Positions 19,513 to 28,123 of a DNA stretch of 64,000 nt are shown piece after piece. Position numbers and translations under genes: made by a program. This DNA is from Streptomyces solicavernae (lineage in GTDB: Bacteria > Actinomycetota > Actinomycetes > Streptomycetales > Streptomycetaceae). The number at the start of each line of letters is the position of its first letter. Positions within the stretch are counted from its first letter, which is position 1. Under the pieces are notes generated by a model. The model was not told the origin of the DNA. It ran no database searches and saw only the letters and a program-made list of their open reading frames with translations. The DNA lies in contig NZ_JASCIR010000006.1 in assembly GCF_029968095.1 (NCBI RefSeq), positions 1 through 64,000 on the forward strand, written 5' to 3'.

Positions 19513-20190
19513 CGCCAAGCGCTCCAGCCGCCAGCCGTCGGACCCCGGCTCCCGTACGTAACGCAACCGGTCGTGCAGCCGGTTCTCCCGCCCCTGCCAG
19601 AACTCCACGCTCTGCGGCACCACCCGGTACCCGCCCCAGTGCGGCGGCACCGGCACCTGCTCGCCCTCCGGGTAGCGGCGCTCCAGGTCCGCGTACGACG
19701 AGTCGAGTTCGGTGCGGGAGCCGATCACCGTCGACTGGGGGCTCGCCCACGCGCCGAGCTGCGAGCCGTGCGGGCGGGTGCGGAAGTACGCCGCCGTCTC
19801 GTCCCGGCCGGTGCGCAGCGCCGTACCCGAGACGATCACCTGGCGGGCCATCGGGTGCCAGGGGAAGAGAAGTGAGACGTACGGGTGGGCCGTGATGTCG
19901 GCGGCCTTGCGGGACTCGTAGTTGGTGAAGAAGACGAAGCCGCGGTCGTCGTACGCCTTCAGCAGGACCGTGCGCGTGCTGGGCCGGCCCTCGGCGTCGG
20001 CGGTGGCGACGACCATCGCGTTCGGCTCGTACAGGGCGCCCTGATCCTCGGCCCGCGCGGCGTCGTGGAACCAGCGGGCGAACTGGGTCATCGGGTCGGC
20101 GGCGAGGGCGTCGGGGGTGATGCCCTCGGCGCGGTAGTGGCGGCGCATCGCCGCCGGCTCGGGCGGCACCACGGGGTCGGAAGCGTTCAC
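19507..20190 (-). CDS. pdxH: pyridoxamine 5'-phosphate oxidase
   Basis: This protein of about 227 aa is the FMN enzyme that oxidises pyridoxamine/pyridoxine 5'-phosphate to PLP. Family signatures are [52 protein letters not shown] and the C-terminal PDPH motif [20 protein letters not shown] 20190 ([10 protein letters not shown]) has AGGA at a suitable distance; an in-frame ATG at 20199 is the alternative. It is divergent from the citrate synthase gene. The last codons coincide with the heptamer repeat. Confidence 0.9.
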   Translation of the reverse strand: MNASDPVVPPEPAAMRRHYRAEGITPDALAADPMTQFARWFHDAARAEDQGALYEPNAMVVATADAEGRPSTRTVLLKAYDDRGFVFFTNYESRKAADITAHPYVSLLFPWHPMARQVIVSGTALRTGRDETAAYFRTRPHGSQLGAWASPQSTVIGSRTELDSSYADLERRYPEGEQVPVPPHWGGYRVVPQSVEFWQGRENRLHDRLRYVREPGSDGWRLERLAP

Positions 20191-20285
20191 GCGGGCCATC
20201 CTGCCGTACGCGCACGGCAGTTCACGCACCCCTCTCGTGCACCCCTCCCGCCCACCGTTCCCGCCCACCGTTCCCGCACCCGGAT

Positions 20286-20328
20286 GGCACTGAGTGCCGC
20301 GTAATTCACCCCAAGTGGCACTGAGGGC
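20286..20328. promoter_or_regulatory. paired GGCACTGAGTGCC operator candidates upstream of citrate synthase
   Basis: A perfect palindrome GGCAC-TGA-GTGCC occupies 20286-20298. A related half-site (TGGCACTGAGGGC) begins 29 bases downstream, so both would lie on the same face of the helix. The 11-bp core GCACTGAGTGC recurs at 21815-21825. They are in the 269-bp pdxH/citrate synthase divergent region. Regulator unknown. Confidence 0.5.
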
Positions 20329-20459
20329 TCCCCAAACGACGCACCAGGGGTTATCGTCCGAGGACCGCCCGAGTCGGCCGGATGACCACCGGCCGAGCGG
20401 GGCATCACCGGGGGGACCGACCCGGAACGCGCGCACGTCCACACCTGAGGAGCCGCCCG

Positions 20460-21560
20460 ATGTCCGACTTCGTACCCGGACTTGAAGGAGTCGTCGCGTT
20501 CGAGACGGAGATCGCCGAACCGGACAAGGAAGGCGGCGCGCTTCGCTATCGCGGCGTCGACATCGAGGATCTGGTCGGCCACGTCTCGTTCGGCAACGTG
20601 TGGGGGCTCCTGGTCGACGGCGCCTTCAACCCCGGCCTGCCGCCCGCCGAGCCGTTCCCCATTCCCGTGCACTCCGGCGACATCCGCGTCGACGTGCAGT
20701 CCGCGCTCGCCATGCTCGCCCCGGTGTGGGGCCTGAAGCCGCTGCTCGACATCGACTCCGCGCAGGCCCGCGACGACCTCGCGCGCGCCGCCGTGATGGC
20801 GCTGTCGTACGTCGCCCAGTCGGCGCGCGGGCAGGGCCTGCCGATGGTGCCGCAGCGCGAGATCGACAAGGCGTCCAGCGTCGTCGAGCGGTTCATGATC
20901 CGCTGGCGGGGCGAGCCGGACCCCAAGCACGTCAAGGCCGTCGACGCCTACTGGACCTCCGCCGCCGAGCACGGCATGAACGCCTCGACGTTCACTGCCC
21001 GCGTCATCGCCTCGACGGGCGCGGACGTGGCCGCGGCTCTCTCGGGTGCGGTCGGCGCCATGTCGGGGCCGCTGCACGGCGGCGCCCCGTCCCGCGTCCT
21101 CGGCATGATCGAGGAGATCGAGCGCACCGGCGACGCGACGGCCTACGTCAAGCGTGCCCTCGACAAGGGCGAGCGGCTGATGGGCTTCGGCCACCGCGTC
21201 TACCGCGCCGAGGACCCGCGCGCCCGCGTGCTGCGGCGTACGGCGAAGGAGCTGGGGGCGCCGCGGTTCGAGGTCGCCGAGGCGCTGGAGAAGGCCGCCC
21301 TTGAGGAGCTGCACGCCCGCCGCCCCGACCGGGTGCTCGCCACGAACGTGGAGTTCTGGGCGGCGATCATGCTGGACTTCGCCGAGGTCCCGGCGCACAT
21401 GTTCACGTCGATGTTCACCTGCGCCCGCACGGCCGGCTGGTCGGCGCACATCCTGGAACAGAAGCGGACCGGACGGCTCGTACGCCCCTCGGCGACGTAC
21501 ATCGGACCGGGCTCGCGCACGCCGCAGTCGATCGAGGGGTTCGGGGAGATCTCGGGCTGA
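20460..21560 (+). CDS. citrate synthase 2 (citrate/2-methylcitrate synthase family)
   Basis: This 366-aa protein starts [20 protein letters not shown]. Catalytic regions of the family are present: [15 protein letters not shown] near residue 205 (histidine), [15 protein letters not shown] near 243 (second histidine), and [20 protein letters not shown] near 305 (aspartate). It condenses acetyl- or propionyl-CoA with oxaloacetate. It is one of several citrate synthase-like enzymes usual in Streptomyces; sequence does not separate citrate from methylcitrate activity. GAGGAGC precedes ATG 20460. Single gene with paired palindromes upstream. Confidence 0.88.
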   Translation: MSDFVPGLEGVVAFETEIAEPDKEGGALRYRGVDIEDLVGHVSFGNVWGLLVDGAFNPGLPPAEPFPIPVHSGDIRVDVQSALAMLAPVWGLKPLLDIDSAQARDDLARAAVMALSYVAQSARGQGLPMVPQREIDKASSVVERFMIRWRGEPDPKHVKAVDAYWTSAAEHGMNASTFTARVIASTGADVAAALSGAVGAMSGPLHGGAPSRVLGMIEEIERTGDATAYVKRALDKGERLMGFGHRVYRAEDPRARVLRRTAKELGAPRFEVAEALEKAALEELHARRPDRVLATNVEFWAAIMLDFAEVPAHMFTSMFTCARTAGWSAHILEQKRTGRLVRPSATYIGPGSRTPQSIEGFGEISG

Positions 21561-21571
21561 GTTCCCGTCGT

Positions 21572-21669
21572 GCGTACGGGGCGTGTGTGCGGGCGTGCGT
21601 ACGGCGCGTTTGTACGGCGCGTGCGTACGGCGCGTTTGTACGGCGCGTGCGTCCGGCGCGTGTGTACGG
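21572..21669. repeat. 13-bp tandem repeat (GCGTACGGCGCGT / TTGTACGGCGCGT)
   Basis: Starting 11 bases after the citrate synthase stop there are seven to eight 13-mers. Two unit types alternate between 21597 and 21648, with more divergent copies on each side. They are non-coding and GC-rich, each with a TACGGCGCG core. Confidence 0.85.
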
Positions 21670-21684
21670 GCCCGGAAACGCAGA

Positions 21685-21759
21685 CGATCCGCGGGCCATG
21701 GTTCCCGCCGCGGTGAGCGGCGGGAAGCCGGCCGGACATCACCGGCGGCCCGCGGATCG
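21685..21759. ncRNA. predicted three-way-junction RNA/DNA structure downstream of citrate synthase
   Basis: An outer perfect 13-bp stem pairs CGATCCGCGGGCC (21685-21697) with GGCCCGCGGATCG (21747-21759). It encloses hairpin A, a perfect 10-bp stem TTCCCGCCGC/GCGGCGGGAA with loop GGTGA (21702-21726), and hairpin B with stem GCCGG/CCGGC (21728-21746). No run of T follows. It may be a terminator, an mRNA-stabilising 3' end or a structured small RNA; the type is tentative. Confidence 0.5.
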
Positions 21760-22077
21760 GGTGACTGCGTTGGATTGGCCGGCTGCGTGCTCACTCGCAC
21801 GCTGGTCCGGCACCGCACTGAGTGCGACAGCAGGCCGCTAGCCCGCAGTCACCTCTCCTGTCCGGTTTGCATACATCTGCCGAACCACCTCCTTTCCGAA
21901 GTGACTCCAGCCTAGGAACCCGGCCCGGCCGCCACAACCGAATTTCGCGGACGATTCCGGGCACGATTTTTTCCCGGAAGTTGATGTGGGATGCGTCACG
22001 TTCGAGTTGAATGATCGGTGTGCACTGCATGCGCGGTGCATGCCGTAAGGCTCACTCGTCCTGCAGGGGGTGGCCAG
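21760..22077 (+). promoter_or_regulatory. upstream region of the PAS/GAF gene with GCACTGAGTGC palindrome
   Basis: CGCAC-TGA-GTGCG (21814-21826) repeats the core palindrome found before the citrate synthase gene. The stretch 21900-22020 is distinctly less GC-rich than its surroundings and probably contains the promoter. I see no gene in this gap. Confidence 0.4.
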
Positions 22078-23526
22078 GTGAGTGCATCCCGGCACAGTGG
22101 AATGACGGACGCGGCCGGCGAGGGCCGCGAGGCACCCGCGTCCGACGATCTCCTCGCGGCCCTGCTCGACGGCATGGACGCCGCACTCTGCGCCCTCGAC
22201 GCCGACGGAGTCGTCACGCACTGGAACCGCGAGGCCGAGCGCATCCTCGGCTGGACGGCCGACGAAGCCGTCGGCCGGCACGGCTTCGCCGGCTGGGCCG
22301 TGCGCAGCGCCGACGCGGCCGAGGTCGAGGAGCGGCTGCTCGCCGCGATGTCCGCGCACGGCCGCCAGGTCCACGAGTTCGCCCTCGTCACCAAGGACGG
22401 CGGGCGCGTGCTCGTACGCACCCAGTCCGCCGCCGTCCGCGGACCCGACGGCAAGCCCGCCGGGGTGTACTGCGCATTCAGCGAGGTGCACACGCAGATC
22501 GACCTGGAGCGCTCGATCGCCCTCAGCGAGGCCCTCTTCGAGGACGCCTCCTGGGGCGTCGTCCTGATCGACGCCGACCTGCGCCCCGCCGTCGTCAACG
22601 CGCACGCGGCCCGCCTCCTCGGCACCAACCGCACCGCCCCCCTCGGCCGCCCTCTCGGCGAACTCCTCGCCCAGGGCGTGGAGGAACTGGAGAGCGCCCT
22701 CACCCACGTACTCGCCGAAGGCGCGCCGCCCGCGCCCGCCGAGCTGTGGGTGTCGGTGCGCCGGGCCGACGGGGACGACGGGAGCGACAGGGGAGACAAG
22801 CGCGGCGAGGGCGGCAAGGGCGGCAGAGCCGACGGCGCCGGGGGCGGTGGGGGTGAGCGGCGGTGCTGGCGGAGCGGCTTCCTGCGGCTCGCCTCACCGC
22901 TCGCGGAGGAACCCGTTCCGCTCGGCGTCGGCTGGCTCTTCCAGGACGTCACCGAGGCCAAGCTCGCCGAGCAGGAGGCGGCCCAGCTGCGCTTCCGCGG
23001 CAACCAGCTCCAGCGCGCCGCCCGGGCCGCGGGCGAGTGCGAGGACCCGATGGAGGCGGTCGGCGTCCACCTGGACTTCGCCCTCGCCGGATTCGCCGAT
23101 CACGCCCTGGTCGACGTACTCGACCCGGCGTCCCCGACCGGTGCGCCGCGCCTCGTCCGCGCCGCCGCCACGCCCGCCGAGACGCCGGGCCCGGTGGTGC
23201 CGGGCGACCGGGCGGGGCTTCCGGTGCGGTACGCGGAGGGGCATCCGGCGCTGCAGTGCGTGACGCGGGCGGGGCCGGTGCGGGCGAGCGCGGGCGCGGC
23301 TTCCCCGGTGGGGGAGTGGGCGCGGGCGCGGCAGTGGCCTCAGGACTCGGTGCACGCCCTGTGCGCGGTGCTGCGCAGCCGGGGCGTGACGCTCGGCGTG
23401 GTCACGTTCCTGCGCTCGGCCAGCCGCACCCCGTTCGAGCGCACCGACGCCGGGTACGCGGAGAGCGTCGCCGCGCGCGTGGCCTCGGCGATCGACCTGG
23501 CGCGACTTGTCGAGGAGAGGTCCTGA
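22078..23526 (+). CDS. PAS-PAS-GAF sensory protein without a visible output domain
   Basis: This 482-aa cytoplasmic protein has a first PAS domain (about residues 22-130: DAALCALDADGVVTHWNREAERILGWTADEAVG), a second PAS (about 145-300: EDASWGVVLIDADLRPAVVNAHAARLLG) interrupted by a Gly/Asp/Lys-rich insert (about 230-262), and a C-terminal GAF-like domain (about 325-480: LCAVLRSRGVTLGVVTFLRS). Streptomyces relatives often continue into a PP2C/SpoIIE phosphatase, which is absent here; the gene ends at VEERS. GTG 22078 is preceded by AGGGGG. It is probably a partner in a phosphorylation or anti-sigma circuit. Confidence 0.75.
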   Translation: MSASRHSGMTDAAGEGREAPASDDLLAALLDGMDAALCALDADGVVTHWNREAERILGWTADEAVGRHGFAGWAVRSADAAEVEERLLAAMSAHGRQVHEFALVTKDGGRVLVRTQSAAVRGPDGKPAGVYCAFSEVHTQIDLERSIALSEALFEDASWGVVLIDADLRPAVVNAHAARLLGTNRTAPLGRPLGELLAQGVEELESALTHVLAEGAPPAPAELWVSVRRADGDDGSDRGDKRGEGGKGGRADGAGGGGGERRCWRSGFLRLASPLAEEPVPLGVGWLFQDVTEAKLAEQEAAQLRFRGNQLQRAARAAGECEDPMEAVGVHLDFALAGFADHALVDVLDPASPTGAPRLVRAAATPAETPGPVVPGDRAGLPVRYAEGHPALQCVTRAGPVRASAGAASPVGEWARARQWPQDSVHALCAVLRSRGVTLGVVTFLRSASRTPFERTDAGYAESVAARVASAIDLARLVEERS

Positions 23527-23652
23527 GTCGTACGGAATGTACCGAGGAGTCGTACGGAACGTCCTGAGGAGCGTCGTACGGGAACGTCCCGAGGAGTCGT
23601 ACGAGAACACCCTGAGGAGTCGTACGAGAACACCCTGAGGGGCGTACGAGAA
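23527..23652. repeat. 22-25-bp tandem repeats (GAGGAGTCGTACG...)
   Basis: About six imperfect units of the form GAGGAGTCGTACGAGAACACC fill the gap between the convergent PAS/GAF and SIS genes. Two adjacent units around 23591-23636 are identical. Each has a TCGTACG core. Non-coding. Confidence 0.8.
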
Positions 23653-23653
23653 C

Positions 23654-24448
23654 TCAGCGGCGGTAGAAGATCCGGTCCCCGTACTCCTCGAAGACCCGGC
23701 CGTTCCACTCGTGGCCGCCGTCCACATTGCCCGAGCGCAGCATCGGCGGGTCGAAGCCGCGGGACGCCAGCTCGCCGGCGGCGGCCGCCATCGTGGCCTG
23801 GAGCAGCGCGTTCGTGACCACGCCGGAGGCGGGGCCGAAGGGCGCGGCCACGCCGTCCGCCGTCAGCTCCGCGTCCCCGACCGCGATCTTGCTGTCGAGG
23901 ACGATGTCGCAGTGGTCCTTCAGGAAGGTCCCGGACACGTGCCGGGAGCGGGTCTCCGTCGCGTACACCACCGACGTCACGCCGATCACCTTCAGGCCGA
24001 GCGCGCGGGCGTGCAGCGCCATCTCGACCGGCAGCGCGTTCCGGCCCGAGAGCGAGATGATCACCAGGACGTCACCGGGCTTCGCCGGGCTGGTGTCGAG
24101 CACGGCGGCCGCGAGACCGTCGACCCGCTCCAGGGCGGAGCCGAGCGTGGCGGGCATGATGTCCACACCGACCACGCCGGGCACCGCGAGCAGGTTCATC
24201 AGGGCCAGGCCGCCCGCGCGGTACACCACGTCCTGCGCGGCGAGCGAGGAGTGCCCGGCGCCGAAGGCGAAGAGCCGGCCGCCGGACTCGACGGTGTCGG
24301 CGATCGCCGTGGCCGCTGCGGCGATCGCGTCCCGCTCCTCGTCCCGCACCCGCTCAAGCAGCCCGATCGCGGCGTCGAAATACTGTCCGGCCGACTTGTT
24401 CTCGCCGTGGGCGGCGTGCGTACCGCCGCCGTCGCTCGTGGGGCTCAT
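23654..24448 (-). CDS. SIS-domain protein (UPF0309 type)
   Basis: This 264-aa protein has a sugar-isomerase (SIS) fold: GRLFAFGAGHSSLAAQDVVY near residue 57 and GDVLVIISLSGRNALPVEMA near 125 are the phosphosugar-binding segments. It resembles the UPF0309 proteins found beside dmdR1 in Streptomyces. It probably binds or isomerises an amino-sugar phosphate; no catalytic domain is fused. I chose ATG 24448 (MSPTSDGGG); a longer frame begins with low-quality sequence. It is divergent from the iron regulator gene. Confidence 0.8.
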   Translation of the reverse strand: MSPTSDGGGTHAAHGENKSAGQYFDAAIGLLERVRDEERDAIAAAATAIADTVESGGRLFAFGAGHSSLAAQDVVYRAGGLALMNLLAVPGVVGVDIMPATLGSALERVDGLAAAVLDTSPAKPGDVLVIISLSGRNALPVEMALHARALGLKVIGVTSVVYATETRSRHVSGTFLKDHCDIVLDSKIAVGDAELTADGVAAPFGPASGVVTNALLQATMAAAAGELASRGFDPPMLRSGNVDGGHEWNGRVFEEYGDRIFYRR

Positions 24449-24685
24449 CGCCGCGGGCCTCTCCCGGGAAGGTGCCTGACAAGGGCGGCACGGATGCCCG
24501 CCGCCGCTCACGTTGCGGTCTGGACCAGTGCCCTGTCAATACGGCCGGACCGCCGCCCGCGGGGCCGGATCCCCCGGCACGGCACGGTTGTCGGCGCTAT
24601 GCGTCAGAATTGATGCAGGGCCAGCGCAGGACGCTGCGGAGCGACAGCCGCAGCTCTCTTTTCTGTCACAGCATGAGGGGCACGT

Positions 24686-25378
24686 ATGTCCGGACTGATC
24701 GATACGACGGAGATGTATCTCCGCACCATCCTTGAGCTTGAGGAGGAAGGTGTGGTCCCCATGCGCGCCCGGATCGCCGAGCGGCTCGACCAGAGCGGCC
24801 CGACGGTCAGCCAGACGGTGGCGCGCATGGAGCGGGACGGGCTGGTGTCCGTCGCCAGCGACCGCCATCTGGAGCTCACCGACGAGGGCCGCCGCCTCGC
24901 CACCCGCGTGATGCGCAAGCACCGGCTCGCCGAGTGCCTGCTCGTCGACGTGATCGGCCTGGAGTGGGAGCAGGTGCACGCCGAGGCCTGCCGCTGGGAG
25001 CACGTGATGAGCGAGGCCGTGGAGCGCCGCGTCCTCGAACTGCTCCGCCACCCCACCGAGTCGCCGTACGGCAACCCGATCCCGGGCCTGGAGGAGCTGG
25101 GCGAGAAGGCCGAGGCCGACCCGTTCCTGGACGAGGGCATGGTCAGCCTGGCCGACCTGGAGGCGGACGGCGAAGGCAAGACGGTCGTCGTGCGCCGCAT
25201 CGGCGAACCGATCCAGACGGACGCGCAGTTGATGTACACGCTGCGGCGGGCCGGTGTGCAGCCGGGCGCCGTGGTGAGCGTGACGCAGTCGCCGGGCGGT
25301 GTCCTGGTGGGCAGCAGTGGCGAGGCCGCCGAGTTGGAGGCGGAGATCGCCTCGCACGTCTTCGTGGCCAAGCGCTGA
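24686..25378 (+). CDS. dmdR1: DtxR-family iron-dependent regulator DmdR1
   Basis: The 230-aa protein has an N-terminal winged helix (residues 1-73), a dimerisation/metal domain (74-140) and an SH3-like C-terminus (about 160-230). All DtxR metal ligands are kept at identical numbering: M10, C102, E105 and H106 of the primary site and H79, E83 and H98 of the ancillary site. With Fe2+ it should repress siderophore and other iron genes at iron boxes. Length and sequence match DmdR1 of S. coelicolor. A perfect terminator follows. Large open frames on the opposite strand recall the adm antisense gene described for that species. Confidence 0.93.
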   Translation: MSGLIDTTEMYLRTILELEEEGVVPMRARIAERLDQSGPTVSQTVARMERDGLVSVASDRHLELTDEGRRLATRVMRKHRLAECLLVDVIGLEWEQVHAEACRWEHVMSEAVERRVLELLRHPTESPYGNPIPGLEELGEKAEADPFLDEGMVSLADLEADGEGKTVVVRRIGEPIQTDAQLMYTLRRAGVQPGAVVSVTQSPGGVLVGSSGEAAELEAEIASHVFVAKR

Positions 25379-25425
25379 GCCGTCCCTGCGGCGCTTCCTG
25401 CCCGCCGGGTTCCGCCCGGCGCTCT

Positions 25426-25454
25426 CTGCCCGCCGGGTTCCGCCCGGCGGGCAG
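25426..25454 (+). terminator. dmdR1 terminator hairpin
   Basis: CTGCCCGCCGGG and CCCGGCGGGCAG pair in a perfect 12-bp stem with a TTCCG loop. The left arm is a duplicate of a near-identical segment at 25399-25420 (CTGCCCGCCGGGTTCCGCCC is present twice). No T-tract follows, as is usual in Streptomyces. Confidence 0.75.
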
Positions 25455-25934
25455 CGCTGTGTCCACTGCCTTGCGGGGCTACGAAGACGGTAATGGGGTG
25501 CTCCTCGGGGGTGCTCTCGGGCGGGCGATTCCAAGATGCAATGTGCGGAACCGCAGCGGCCGGGCGATTTGCGTGCAAGCCTGTCCCGTGAGGCGTTTGG
25601 CCATCGGGGAGGGGTCTTGGCGATGTGCCGTACGGAACGGGTGAGCCCCGGCGCCGTGAAGCGCCGGGGCCCGTCCTCCCCTGTGCTGACCCGGAGCCCC
25701 GAGCTCTCAAGGTCAATCCCCTCGGACCGTTTTCCCCGAGCGGCCCGCCTCCCGCTGAAGATCTCCCCTCGGTCACGCGCGTCAATCCTTGAGTGCGGTC
25801 ACTCGAATGAGGGGTGTTGGCGCCGGAGACTCCCTTCTCGAATGGGGGTTCGATAACGTGATCCGTGCGGCGTGAAGAGCGGCGTACGGGGGCGAATCAA
25901 GGGAATCCGGGCCCACAAAGGGGGTGCCAGAAAT
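25455..25934. other. gap with second hairpin, no gene recognised
   Basis: This is 480 bp between dmdR1 and the hydrolase gene. GCCCCGGCGC (25645-25654) and GCGCCGGGGC (25661-25670) form a perfect 10-bp stem with a 6-base loop, a likely terminator or structured leader. The rest, including the less GC-rich 25780-25870, presumably holds the hydrolase promoter. Confidence 0.45.
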
Positions 25935-26786
25935 ATGCGGCGCATCGACGTGATCGGGGCGGGCGGCACAGGCCTCGCCGCCTGGGAGTTCGGCGAACCT
26001 CCCAAGACCCAGGAGGCCGAGGGGCCCGGGGTGCTGTTGCTGCACGGCCTGATGGGCTGCGCCACGCACTGGGCGGGCACCGCCTCCTGGCTCGCCGAGC
26101 GGCACCGCACGGTCGCCCTCGACCAGCGCGGCCACGGCGAGAGCGACAAGCCCGTGGCGCCGTACACACGGGAGGCCTATGTCGAGGACGCCGAGGCCGC
26201 CCTGGTCCAGCTCGGCCTCGCCCCCGCCGTCCTCGTCGGGCACTCCATGGGGGCGCTCACCGCCTGGCAGCTGGCGGCCCGCCGGCCCGACCTGGTGCGC
26301 GGGCTCGTCATCTGCGACATGCGGGCCTCCGCGCTCGGCGCCGCCTCGCAGCGGGAGTGGACCGACTGGTTCAGGACCTGGCCCGTGCCCTTCGCCACGC
26401 TGGACGACGTCCGGCGCTGGTTCGGCGAGGACGACCCCTGGGTTGAGCGCCCCAACCCGGCCCGCGGCGCGTTCTACGCCGAGGTGATGGCCCGGCGCGA
26501 GGACGGCTGGCGCCCCGTCTTCGACCCGGCCCGGATGCTGACCTCCCGCGAGACATGGGTGCACGACGCGCACTGGGAAGAGCTCGCCCAGGTCCAGTGC
26601 CCGGCCCTCGTCGTCCGGGGCCTGGACGGGCAGCTGGGCCGCGCGGAGGCCCAGGAGATGGTCCGCGTCCTGCCGCACGGGACGTACGCGGAGGTCCCCG
26701 AGGCGGGCCACCTCGTGCACTACGACCAGCCGAGCGCCTGGCGCGCGGCGATCGAGCCGTTCCTGCACGGGGCGCTCATAGGCTGA
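25935..26786 (+). CDS. alpha/beta-hydrolase
   Basis: This is a 283-aa single-domain alpha/beta-hydrolase. HG of LLLHGLMGCATHW (near residue 36) is the oxyanion segment, GHSMG near residue 100 carries the nucleophilic serine, and EAGHLVHYD near residue 260 the catalytic histidine. It is cytoplasmic, with no signal peptide. The substrate is unknown; esterase, thioesterase or C-C hydrolase activity are all possible. AAAGGGGG lies about ten bases before ATG 25935, which is preferred to the longer frame from 25872. A 16-bp tandem repeat follows the stop. Confidence 0.85.
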   Translation: MRRIDVIGAGGTGLAAWEFGEPPKTQEAEGPGVLLLHGLMGCATHWAGTASWLAERHRTVALDQRGHGESDKPVAPYTREAYVEDAEAALVQLGLAPAVLVGHSMGALTAWQLAARRPDLVRGLVICDMRASALGAASQREWTDWFRTWPVPFATLDDVRRWFGEDDPWVERPNPARGAFYAEVMARREDGWRPVFDPARMLTSRETWVHDAHWEELAQVQCPALVVRGLDGQLGRAEAQEMVRVLPHGTYAEVPEAGHLVHYDQPSAWRAAIEPFLHGALIG

Positions 26787-26813
26787 CGGCGCGCGCCGCG
26801 GCGGAGCCGCCCC

Positions 26814-26956
26814 CACCGGATGGAGCTGCCACCGGATGGAGCTGCCACCGGATGGAGCCGTCACCGGATGGAGCCGTCACCGGATGGAGCTGCCACCGGA
26901 AGGAGCCGACACCGGAAGGAGCCGACACCGGATGGAGGCCCACCGGAAGGAGCCTC
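26814..26956. repeat. 9 x 16-bp tandem repeat (CACCGGATGGAGCTGC)
   Basis: Nine near-identical units follow the hydrolase stop (eight of 16 bp, one of 15 bp). Units vary as GATGGAGCTGC, GATGGAGCCGT and GAAGGAGCCGA in adjacent pairs. Unit length is not a multiple of three, and it lies between convergent genes, so it is non-coding. Confidence 0.9.
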
Positions 26957-26970
26957 CACCTGGAGTCGGA

Positions 26971-27002
26971 CGGAGCCCGCCCCAGGTGCGGGACGGGCTC
27001 CG
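26971..27002. terminator. hairpin between hydrolase and prim-pol genes
   Basis: CGGAGCCCG (26971-26979) pairs with CGGGCTCCG (26994-27002) around a 14-base loop. It is suited to terminate transcription from both convergent genes. Confidence 0.6.
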
Positions 27003-27034
27003 GAAGGGCGGTCGTGCCGTGGACCAGCGGGCGG

Positions 27035-27718
27035 CTACGGGCGCCGCTCCCGCCCGCACGCGTACGCCAGCGGGCTGATCAGCTCCTCCGTGTCCGGCAG
27101 CCAGCGGTTCGCGGTGGTGGGCTTGCGTACCCACTGGACCGCGCCGCGCCCGCCCACCCGGGTCGGCGGCGCCGCCACCCAGTCGCCCTCGCCGAGCACC
27201 CGCAGGTCGAGCGAGGCGGGCGGCCAGCCCAGCTTCCGTACCAGATCGGGGGCCTTGGTCGCGGCACCCGGCAGCACGAAGAACTGCATCCGGCGGCCCG
27301 GGGTGAGCGTGACCGGGCCGAGCGCGAGATCCATCCGCTCCATCCGCGCGAGCGCCAGGAACCCGGCGGTCTCCGGCACGTCGACCGCGTCGAACGTCCG
27401 CCCCGTCGGCAGCAGGACCGACGCGTTCGGCTGCTTCGACCACAGCCGGCGGGCCACGGTGGCGCTGCCCGTCGCCTGGTTCGTCCAGTCCTCGCGTACG
27501 GGATGGGCGCCGGGCCGTGCGCAGGACGGCTCGCCGCAGCTGCACCGCTCCACGCCGCCCTCGGCCTCCAGCCAGGCGCCGGGGAACACGTCCCAGTGCC
27601 GCTCTTTCGCGTAGCGCACCGCGGTGTCGGGCAGCTGTTCCCCGCGCTGCTGGGGGACCTGCGCGGCTCGGGCGACTTCGATGGTCTCTTCCACGCCCAG
27701 CTCAACTCCCGCCGTCAC
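27035..27718 (-). CDS. bifunctional DNA primase/polymerase-type (prim-pol) protein
   Basis: This 227-aa protein has the Streptomyces prim-pol-like layout. WDVFPGAWLEAEGG lies near residue 45, a Cys cluster CSCGEPSCARPGAHP near 60, and NASVLLPTGRTFDAVDVPE near 100, where TG..FD.vDvP is the usual family signature. It is often annotated as bifunctional DNA primase/polymerase, but a complete active site cannot be confirmed: the DVD acidic pair is here DAVDV. The actual role in Streptomyces is unknown. GTG 27718 is the start, with GGGAGGG about 12 bases upstream. Confidence 0.65.
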   Translation of the reverse strand: MTAGVELGVEETIEVARAAQVPQQRGEQLPDTAVRYAKERHWDVFPGAWLEAEGGVERCSCGEPSCARPGAHPVREDWTNQATGSATVARRLWSKQPNASVLLPTGRTFDAVDVPETAGFLALARMERMDLALGPVTLTPGRRMQFFVLPGAATKAPDLVRKLGWPPASLDLRVLGEGDWVAAPPTRVGGRGAVQWVRKPTTANRWLPDTEELISPLAYACGRERRP

Positions 27719-27898
27719 CTTGGGTTACGCCCTCCCTTCGGCCCGTTCCGGACCGCTCGCGCGGCGCTGACCTGGGAGGGTCCGGTACGCCGACCCGGCG
27801 CATCGTTCCTGCACACGGGGCGCACGGGTGCACGGCCGGGGGCGCGCACGCGGATCGGCAGCGGGGGCGGGTAGCCGCTTGAGGAGAGAGGTTTCCGG

Positions 27899-28017
27899 AG
27901 ACCGGCCGACCGACGGACCGACCGACGGACCGACGGACCGACCGACCGGCTGGGGCAGAGGCTGGGGCAGCGGCCGGGGCAGCGGCTGAGGCAGCAGTCG
28001 GGGCAGCGGCCGGGAGC
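27899..28017. repeat. two adjoining microsatellites (GACCGACCG-type and 12-bp GGCTGGGGCAGC)
   Basis: 27899-27950 is built of GACCGACG/GACCGACC words. 27949-28017 contains about six 12-mers related to GGCTGGGGCAGC. They lie in the 405-bp divergent gap between prim-pol and the NsdA-like gene; the less GC-rich 28023-28075 beyond them probably contains the NsdA-like promoter. Confidence 0.75.
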
Positions 28018-28123
28018 CGCGGATGCTATGTCGCGCTATGCCGGAAATTGTTCCGCATTTTCGTCGACCCGATGGGCATCGATCACCGGGCACGCTTCTT
28101 CCGGCGCACACAGGGGGTACGCC

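Larger units (their letters stand above)
24604..25785 (-). other. antisense open frames over dmdR1 (adm-like, unproven)
   Basis: Two long minus-strand frames (24604-25785 and 24536-25534) cross dmdR1. In S. coelicolor, expressed Adm proteins from the strand opposite dmdR1 were reported to affect antibiotic production. High-GC coding DNA produces long antisense frames by chance, so this is listed only because of that precedent; the translated sequence shows no recognisable domain. Confidence 0.25.

Noticed and set aside
25455..25900. Possible small genes in the dmdR1-hydrolase gap
   Set aside because: Frames are short, lack ribosome sites and have no recognisable protein features.
26814..26956. 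CRISPR-like array
   Set aside because: The units are contiguous 16-mers with no spacers and no cas genes nearby.
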